Below, piece after piece: positions 38,448 to 44,401 of a DNA stretch of 44,401 bases. Below the pieces are notes generated by a model. It was not told the DNA's origin, did not search any database, and saw nothing but the letters and a program-made list of their open reading frames with translations. Position 1 is the stretch's first letter, and every line of letters begins with the position of its first letter. The translations under genes and the position numbers were made by a program. The DNA comes from Desulfovibrio legallii (GTDB lineage: Bacteria; Desulfobacterota; Desulfovibrionia; Desulfovibrionales; Desulfovibrionaceae): assembly GCF_900102485.1 (NCBI RefSeq), contig NZ_FNBX01000021.1, forward strand, positions 1-44,401, given 5' to 3'.

Positions 38448-40836
38448 CAAGCCCAAACGTCCCCCGTTCCATGTAGAGTTTGCGGAAAAAATCATAGAAC
38501 GCCTGAAAGAAGGGACCGCGCCTTGGCAAAAACCTTGGGAAGACGGCGGGCAAATCGTTGCGCCGCATAATCCCGTTTCCGGCACGGTTTACAGGGGGGT
38601 GAACCGGGTTGGGTTGGCTTTGTCCGGCTATGACGATCCCCGGTGGATGACATATAAACAGGCACAAGAGGCGGGGTATCAGGTCCAGGCCGGGAGTAAA
38701 TCCACGCCCGTGGTGTTTTATCAGTGGACGCGGGAAAAAGATAAAATGGATGAGAACGGCAATCCGGTCCTGGGGGAAGACGGCAAGCCGGAAAAGGTCC
38801 ATGTCTATCTGGATCGGCCTATTGTGCGTTTCGCCCATGTTTTCAATGCGGAACAGATAGACGGGGACTTGCCGCCGCTCTCGTTGACGAAAAATCCCCA
38901 TAAATGGGAACCGCTGGAAAAGGCGGAAAGCATCCTGGCTGCCTCCGGCTCGACCATCAAACACGATCAAAGCAATCGTGCCTTTTACCGGCCTTTGATG
39001 GATGAAATCCACCTCCCGCCCAAAGTGAATTTTGACGAACCGGGCAAGTATTACGCCACAGCGCTACATGAGCTTGGTCACTGGACAGGCCATGAATCCC
39101 GCCTGAATCGGGAAGGTGGACCGTTCGGCTCAGAACCTTACGCCAAGGAAGAGTTGCGGGCGGAAATCGCTTCATGGATGCTCGGACAAGACATAGGCGT
39201 CCGCCACGATCCTGATCAGCATGTGGCCTATGTCGCCTCCTGGATCAAAGCCCTTGAGGAAGACCCTTCTGAAATCATGCGGGCTTGCCGGGATGCCGAA
39301 CAAATCAAGGAATACGTCCTGGGACTGGAACGGGACAAGGAACTTGGAGACGAGCGCGTCAAAACGCCGGAAGTCGAGCGGCCCGATACGCCGGAACCCA
39401 TAGCGGCTATGGGAACGCCGGATGGGGCGCAGGAACAATCCGCGCCGTCACGTCCAGCCCCGGAAAAAACTTGGTTGTCTGTGCCATACCGCGAAAAGGA
39501 ACAGGCCAAAAGCCTGGGCGCGAAATGGGATACCACGGAAAAAAGTTGGTATGCGCCAAAAGGGGCGGATTTAGCCAAACTGGCCGCATGGCTGCCGGAA
39601 CATGCGCGGGGTAAAGCGCCGGAACCTGCTTCCCCGGAACCCGTGGCGGCAATGGGCGTACCGGAACCGGCGCGGAAAACGGCTGCGGAAAAAGTTTGGT
39701 TGGTTGTGCCGTTTCGGGAAAAGGAACAGGCCAAACGTCTGGGCGCAAAGTGGGACCGGTCGGAAAAATGTTGGTTCGCCCCGGAAGGCGCGGACCAGGG
39801 GGCGCTTTCTCGTTGGCTGCCGGAACCGGGTAAGAGTCCCGTGCGTGTGCCGGGGTTGTCGCCAGAAGCCGAATTTGCCCGGATGCTGGACGAGGCGGGC
39901 TTTGATATGCAGGGACGGGAACCCGTCATGGATGGAAAAATTCACCGCGTCCCGCTGCTCGGCAAACTGGCCAACCCCGGACGGGCTGACGGTGCCTATT
40001 GCGGCTATCTGGATCATCTCCCGGCCGGATGGGCACAAAACCATATTACCGGGGAAGTGTTGCACTGGTCAGCAACAGGCCATGTCATGACGCCGGAAGA
40101 ATCGGCGGAACGGCGGGCGGCAATGGAGCAGCAGCGGGAAGAGCGGGAACAGAGTATGCGGGAGTCTCGAAACGCGGTAGCGAAAGAATGCCGGGACTTG
40201 TGGGACAAACTGGAATCGGCTTCGCCGGATGCTCACTATCTCAAGGAAAAGGGAGTGCCGTCCTTTGGCCTGCGACAAGATCAAAATGGTTTTCTGGCGG
40301 TCCCTCTGCGGAATACTGCGGATGAGCTGCGCGGCTTTCAATCTATTTCGCCGGAAGGGGAAAAGCGTTTCAAAGTCGGCATGGAAAAAAAGGGAAATTT
40401 TCATACCATAGCGGCGGAAGGCAAAGACTTCTCGCAAGGGGAAATCCTGATCTGCGAAGGCTACGCCACGGGTGCAAGTTTGCACATGGCCACGGAAAAA
40501 CCGGTGGCCGTGGCGTTGGATTCCGGCAACCTGGAACCCGTGGCCAAAGCCCTGCGGGAAAAATTCCCGCAAGCGCAAATCACCATTTGCGCGGATAACG
40601 ATCACGCGCTCAAACGGAACGGCAAACCTTACAACGTGGGTATGGAAAAAGCCAAAGCCGCCGCCCTAGCCGTGGGCGGCAAAGTGGCGGCTCCGGTGTT
40701 CAATGAGGAGGAAAAGGCAAAAGGCTTGACGGATTTCAACGATCTGCACAAGTCGCGGGGGATTAAGGAAGTACAAAAACAAGTCGGCCTATCCCTTCTC
40801 CATGATCAGGGAAAGACACGGGAACTGTCTTTATGA
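38437..40836 (+). CDS. ArdC-metallopeptidase-DUF5710-Toprim fusion (TraC-like primase)
   Basis: A 799-residue multidomain protein. Residues 1-150 form an ArdC-type single-strand-DNA-binding domain (PPFHVEFAEKIIERLKEGTA, YRGVNRVGL). Next is a zincin-like metallopeptidase with HELGH at 211-215. Two DUF5710 repeats follow at about 345-388 and 423-466 (VPYREKEQAKSLGAKWD and VPFREKEQAKRLGAKWD). The C-terminus holds a Toprim-type primase domain (ILICEGYATGASLHMATEKP, ITICADND) ending TDFNDLHK. Such proteins enter the recipient, prime the complementary strand and counter host restriction or proteins (family knowledge). A second copy once existed at the left edge of the window. Confidence 0.88.
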   Translation: MKDDKPKRPPFHVEFAEKIIERLKEGTAPWQKPWEDGGQIVAPHNPVSGTVYRGVNRVGLALSGYDDPRWMTYKQAQEAGYQVQAGSKSTPVVFYQWTREKDKMDENGNPVLGEDGKPEKVHVYLDRPIVRFAHVFNAEQIDGDLPPLSLTKNPHKWEPLEKAESILAASGSTIKHDQSNRAFYRPLMDEIHLPPKVNFDEPGKYYATALHELGHWTGHESRLNREGGPFGSEPYAKEELRAEIASWMLGQDIGVRHDPDQHVAYVASWIKALEEDPSEIMRACRDAEQIKEYVLGLERDKELGDERVKTPEVERPDTPEPIAAMGTPDGAQEQSAPSRPAPEKTWLSVPYREKEQAKSLGAKWDTTEKSWYAPKGADLAKLAAWLPEHARGKAPEPASPEPVAAMGVPEPARKTAAEKVWLVVPFREKEQAKRLGAKWDRSEKCWFAPEGADQGALSRWLPEPGKSPVRVPGLSPEAEFARMLDEAGFDMQGREPVMDGKIHRVPLLGKLANPGRADGAYCGYLDHLPAGWAQNHITGEVLHWSATGHVMTPEESAERRAAMEQQREEREQSMRESRNAVAKECRDLWDKLESASPDAHYLKEKGVPSFGLRQDQNGFLAVPLRNTADELRGFQSISPEGEKRFKVGMEKKGNFHTIAAEGKDFSQGEILICEGYATGASLHMATEKPVAVALDSGNLEPVAKALREKFPQAQITICADNDHALKRNGKPYNVGMEKAKAAALAVGGKVAAPVFNEEEKAKGLTDFNDLHKSRGIKEVQKQVGLSLLHDQGKTRELSL

Positions 40837-41348
40837 ACGTGCATTTTTCCAGCCGTAAAACCGATTGGGCAACACCTTGGACGCTTTTCCGGCAATGGGA
40901 CACACTGCAAGGCCCATTCACGCTGGACGTGTGTGCCACAGCCGAAAATGCCAAATGTGGGCATTTCTTTTCCCCGAAAGACGACGGACTCTCTCAAAAT
41001 TGGAGCGGTGTTTGCTGGATGAACCCGCCATATGGACGTGCTATTTCGCACTGGATCGCCAAAGCGGTTGTGGAGGTGAACACAGCCGGGGTCAGGCGTG
41101 TTGTTTGTCTTCTCCCCGCGCGGACAGATACCGCATGGTGGCATACCTTTGTTATTCCGCATGGCGCTGTGCGGTTTCTGCGGGGACGGATACGCTTCGA
41201 GGGCGCGGCACATCCCGCACCGTTTCCCAGTGCTATTGTCGTCTTTAATAACCCAAGCCTACAATTTCTGCGGGACACGCGCCCCAACCTCGCGCCGCCT
41301 GACGGCCTTTTAAGGAAAAGTCATGTGCGCGAAATTGTTGATTCTTGA
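40833..41348 (+). CDS. dam: Phage-type N6-adenine DNA methyltransferase
   Basis: A 171-residue enzyme of the small phage Dam family: SSRKTDWATPWTLFRQWD at the start, FTLDVCATAENAKC, and the catalytic NPPYG (64-68). Likely protects transferred DNA from host restriction. The start overlaps the primase stop by 4 bases. Its 3' end contains leader repeat copy C (peptide RDTRPNLAPPDGL) and overlaps the topoisomerase start by 26 bases. Confidence 0.88.
   Translation: MNVHFSSRKTDWATPWTLFRQWDTLQGPFTLDVCATAENAKCGHFFSPKDDGLSQNWSGVCWMNPPYGRAISHWIAKAVVEVNTAGVRRVVCLLPARTDTAWWHTFVIPHGAVRFLRGRIRFEGAAHPAPFPSAIVVFNNPSLQFLRDTRPNLAPPDGLLRKSHVREIVDS
41268..41309 (+). repeat. Leader repeat copy C (upstream of the topoisomerase gene)
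   Basis: The same 42-bp unit, 37 of 42 identical to copy A, 13 bases before the topoisomerase ATG, exactly the spacing of copy A to trbC. Hairpin GCCG-CCTGA-CGGC is kept; the first hairpin is weakened to three pairs. Here the unit is inside the methyltransferase's last codons. Confidence 0.85.
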
Positions 41349-43283
41349 GTCTCCCGGCAAGGTGAAAAAAGTACAGTCGTTCCTTGGCCCGGATTGGAAA
41401 GTGGTTGCTTCTGTCGGGCATGTCCGCGATCTGCCGGTCAAGGAAATGGGCGTGGCCGCACCGGATTTCAAGCCGCACTATCAGCCCACGGAGCGCGGGG
41501 CGGATGTGTTGAAACGGCTAGGGGCGCTGGCAAAACAGGCCGATGTTGTTTATCTGGCCACGGACCCGGATAGAGAAGGGGAAGCTATCGCGTGGCATGT
41601 GGCCGATGCCCTGAAACTGAAGGACGCAAAGCGCGTCACCTATGGAGAAATCACGGAAAGCGCGGTCAAGGCCGCTGTCCAGAGTCCCCGCGCCATTGAT
41701 ATGGCTTTGGTGGCCGCGCAAGAGGGGCGGCGCGTTCTGGATCGCTTTTGCGGGTATCTGGTGTCCGGCCCGCTCTCCCGCGCCGTGGGTACGCGCCTTT
41801 CTGCCGGGCGCGTCCAGAGTCCGGCCTTACGGTTGGTGGTCGAACGGGAACGGGCAATCACTTCCTTTGTGAGTGTCACGCATTACGGGGCGGAACTGAG
41901 CTTTGAGGGCTGGAAAGCGGCCTGGGTGGTCAAGTCGTGGATTGAGCCGGGACAAGAATATTTCAGGATCAAGCCCTGGCAGAAAAAATGGCGGGCCTGC
42001 GCTCCTTGGAAATCCTGGACTGTGAAGAATCGGAAGCCCGCGTCGCGCCTCCGACTCCGTTCACAACGTCCAGCCTGCAACAGGCCGCCAGCAATGCCCT
42101 AAAATTCAAACCGAAACAAACTATGTCTCTGGCGCAAGCCCTCTATGAGCAAGGCCACATTACCTATATGCGGACGGATTCTCCTAATCTCTCGCAAGAG
42201 GCCGTAGCGGTGATCCGCGCCTATGCCGATGGGCAAGGCTGGCCGCTGCCGGACAAGCCGCGTACCTGGAAGGCCAAAGACGGGGCACAAGAGGCGCATG
42301 AGGCGATCCGGCCTACTCATATAGAAGAGGAAGACGCCGGGGAAACGGCCGATGAAAAAGCCCTATACCGGCTGATCCGCGTTCGCGCCCTGGCATCACA
42401 GTTGGCGGATTCCGTCTACGCCGTGCGCCTGCTCCGGCTATCTGCGGATGTGGACGGCAAACAAGCCACGTTTGAGGCCAAAGGCCGGACCCTACAGGAA
42501 CAAGGGTGGAAAGTGCTTCTGGCTGCGGATGAGGCCACCAAAGACGACGCGGAAGACGAGCCGGACAATCCCGTCCCGGCGCTGCAATCCGGCGCACAGG
42601 TCACGGCGCTTTCCGGCCGTGTCCTGACGAAAAAGACAAAGCCGCCCACGCGCTACACGCTGGCGAGTCTGGTGCGGGAATTGGAAAATAGAGGAATAGG
42701 CCGTCCGTCTACGTTCGCGGCCATTTTGGACACTATCCAAACCCGTGAATACATCAAAGAAGAAAAACGCTATCTGGTGCCTACTCCCTTGGGGGTACAG
42801 GTGGTGGATGCCCTGGTGAATGCGTTTTCCTTCGTTGATTATGCGTTCACCAAAGAAATGGAACAGGCGCTTGATGATATTGCCAGCGGCAAGACGAAAT
42901 ATCAGCAAGTTGTCGCTACGGCTTTCAATCGGCTGATGGATGAGGTGACGCGCTTTGACTCAGCACATGCCGTGCTCTGCCCAGAGTGCCAAAGCCCCAA
43001 ACTGCGGCATATAGTCAAAGAGGACACAAAAAATGTGCGCGGCTATGACTTCTTCGCCTGTCCCGACTGTGAAGCCACGTTTCCGAATGTGGACGGCAAG
43101 CCTGGCCCGAAACAGGATCGGAAAAAGCCGGAACTGTCGGAATACAAATGCGGGGAATGCGGCAAGCCTCTGATCCGTCGCATGGGGACGACCCAAAATG
43201 GCAAGCCGTATGATTTCTTCGGCTGCTCCGGCTTCCCGAAATGTAAAGCCAAGTATGAGGTGAAAGACAGCAAACCTGTATAA
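41323..43283 (+). pseudogene. Type IA topoisomerase, broken by a one-base frameshift
   Basis: The first frame (LLILESPGKVKKVQSFLGPD, DPDREGEAIAWH) is readable to about 41960. The second frame resumes as QDQALAEKMAGLRSLEILDC and carries HITYMRTDSPNLS with the catalytic Tyr, then zinc ribbons (CPECQ, CPDC, CGECGKPLI, CSGFPKCK). One T is missing from ATATTTCAGG at about 41959-41964; adding it restores a full protein that aligns with the intact enzyme at 258-2405. Either a recent mutation or a sequencing error; no slippery heptamer supports programmed frameshifting. Confidence 0.85.
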
Positions 43284-43399
43284 TACCTAATTGTGGTTCC
43301 AGAATTTTTTTGGGGAATATCACCAAAAATTGATTTCCTATTCTTGACCTCCAATCTTTAGAAATTATTCTATAAAAATATCTATATTTGGAGGTATCT

Positions 43400-43642
43400 A
43401 TGAACAAGAAAGTCTCTAGTGAAGAAATGGCCAGTTTAGCATCGGAAGTTTTGCGAGACAAAGGAGCGTCCAAAGTTCAGAAAACTCTCGCCGGTTCTGT
43501 TCTGTCACAAGCTGCAAGTGGAAAAGAAACAGGCGCAGATATGGAAGCATTGGCCTCTAGGGTGCTTCAAAGTGACAAGTATGCCGACACCACGCAATCC
43601 TTAGCAGGGTCAGTCCTTTCTCAATCGAATAAAAATCGCTGA
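43400..43642 (+). CDS. Small protein with an internal duplication, unknown function
   Basis: An 80-residue protein made of two similar units: MASLASEVLRDKGASKVQKT-LAGSVLSQA and MEALASRVLQSDKYADTTQS-LAGSVLSQS. I know no named family. GGAGG precedes ATG 43400, and AT-rich DNA upstream could hold its own promoter. It is followed by a strong terminator. Confidence 0.7.
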   Translation: MNKKVSSEEMASLASEVLRDKGASKVQKTLAGSVLSQAASGKETGADMEALASRVLQSDKYADTTQSLAGSVLSQSNKNR

Positions 43643-43649
43643 CCGTCAG

Positions 43650-43684
43650 AAAGGCCCGCGCTCCCTAACGGAACGCGGGCCTTT
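43650..43684. terminator. Bidirectional terminator between the small gene and klcA
   Basis: AAAGGCCCGCG (43650-43660) pairs perfectly with CGCGGGCCTTT (43674-43684). It lies between two convergent genes and can serve both. Confidence 0.85.
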
Positions 43685-43687
43685 CCG

Positions 43688-44095
43688 TCAATCAATGGCG
43701 GCGTAAATCTTCCCGGCTTCGGGGTGGCAATCAATATACTCCATCAAATCATAATACCGATCCGCCAGACTCGGCACACGTTCCGCCATATGGGACAAAG
43801 TGAACAGCGTCACGACGATTCCCGCCGCGTCGGCGGACATTTCCTCATTAAAATAGTTGCCCTCGCAGACTATGCGAACCGGCGTAGCCGTTTCCGGGGC
43901 CATATAAAAACCGCCGTTGCTGAGTTCGTAAAACTGCCAGAATACGCCGTCATAATTCGGGCAAAGCCGCCGCATCCAGTTATACACATGAGATTCAAAC
44001 ATCAGAAACGCTCGGGCGCAATGCTTGGGGAAAAAATCTACGCGGTCTTCTTCGGTGGTAATCTTCCCATTTTTAGGAGCGATTACAAGTAGAGC
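43688..44095 (-). pseudogene. klcA: KlcA/ArdB-type antirestriction protein, 5' end lost to IS3
   Basis: The frame carries the KlcA/ArdB signature: HVYNWMRRLCPNYDGVFWQF, YELSNGGFYMAP and MSADAAGIVVTLFTLSHMA. These proteins block type I restriction. Homology continues upstream of ATG 44002 as EEDRVDFFPKHCARAFLMFE, so that ATG is internal. The in-frame codons reach 44095, directly next to the stop of the IS3 transposase, with no start codon between. The insertion has removed the first few codons and the promoter; translation from ATG 44002 could still give a truncated 104-residue product. Confidence 0.75.
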
Positions 44096-44401
44096 CTAAG
44101 ACACCTGTGCGAGCTTCATGGCGGGAGTTATGCCGCCAATGCCCATGTTGGGGCGCTCGTTATTATAACTCCAGAGCCATTTGGTGGCAAAATCCTGTAT
44201 TTCTTCAAGACTTTCAAAGAGATAGTGGTTGAGCCAGTCATAACGCACTGTTCGGTTATACCGCTCGACATACCCATTTTGTTGCGGATTCCCCGGCTGG
44301 ATATACCGCAGGCGGATTCCTCTCTGCCCGGCCCAGGTTTGCAGCTTGGCGCTGACATATTCCGGGCCATTGTCACAACGGATCTCTTTGGGGCAGCCAC
44401 G
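44096..44401 (-). mobile_element. IS3-family element, transposase (OrfB) C-terminal part
   Basis: The frame entering from the right edge reads EIRCDNGPEYVSAKLQTWAG, then RLRYIQPGNPQQNGYVERYN, FATKWLWSYNNERPNMGIGG and stops at TAG 44098-44096. This is the C-terminal rve catalytic region of IS3-family OrfB, with the second Asp (CDNGPEY) and the Glu (NGYVERYN) of the DDE triad. The end of the element lies within a few bases of the stop, but the terminal repeat cannot be fixed without the other end. Confidence 0.88.

Noticed and set aside
41940..41980. Programmed ribosomal frameshift in the right topoisomerase
   Set aside because: No X XXY YYZ slippery heptamer is present, and the homologous gene at 258-2405 is unbroken.

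Overview
The window looks like part of a high-GC Desulfovibrionaceae-type genome (inference from codon usage and gene types; no marker gene fixes the genus). It consists of a block of ordinary chromosomal genes (about 12.4-21.8 kb) with pieces of two related IncP/Trb-type integrative conjugative elements (ICEs) on either side. Both ends of the window lie inside insertion sequences (ISL3 family on the left, IS3 family on the right).

Left element, 1-12.33 kb. An ISL3 end has cut off a TraC-like primase gene, whose last codons remain. Then follow a type IA topoisomerase, an RdgC-like protein, a secreted phage-tail-collar-like protein trailed by two start-less copies of its C-terminal half, a ppGpp-synthetase-like tail fragment, and, on the minus strand, a MobP relaxase, a MobC protein and a Rha-family protein. 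A truncated, frameshifted integrase and an intact, closely related integrase flank an AT-rich cargo of an excisionase-like protein, a ParB-domain protein and a D12-class adenine methyltransferase. The element ends in a 3' fragment of tRNA-Glu(CTC), its probable attachment site.

Chromosomal block, 12.4-21.8 kb: comEC, a small exported protein, metY (O-acetylhomoserine sulfhydrylase), cinA, a DUF190 gene next to the fluoride channel crcB, an MFS transporter and a bile-acid:Na+ symporter family protein.

Right element, about 22.3-44.4 kb. A hipBA toxin-antitoxin pair stands at its edge, followed by a colinear transfer operon: traK-traL-traM-trbB-(com-like)-trbC-D-E-J-L-F-G-H-I-traG-traF-small ORF-ArdC/DUF5710/Toprim primase-adenine methyltransferase-topoisomerase (frameshifted). 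Then come a small protein with an internal duplication, an IS3-truncated klcA antirestriction gene and the IS3 transposase end. The two elements overlap in gene content at primase-topoisomerase: the left one supplies the relaxase and integrase end, the right one the Trb mating-pair and coupling genes.

The most interesting signals are (1) the collar-protein cassette array beside rdgC, which looks like an expressed gene plus silent donors for C-terminal variation; (2) a 42-bp, ungapped, three-copy repeat sitting just upstream of trbC, traG and the topoisomerase gene, with a Com-like zinc-finger gene containing one copy; and (3) the ParB-domain/methyltransferase cargo between integrase copies.
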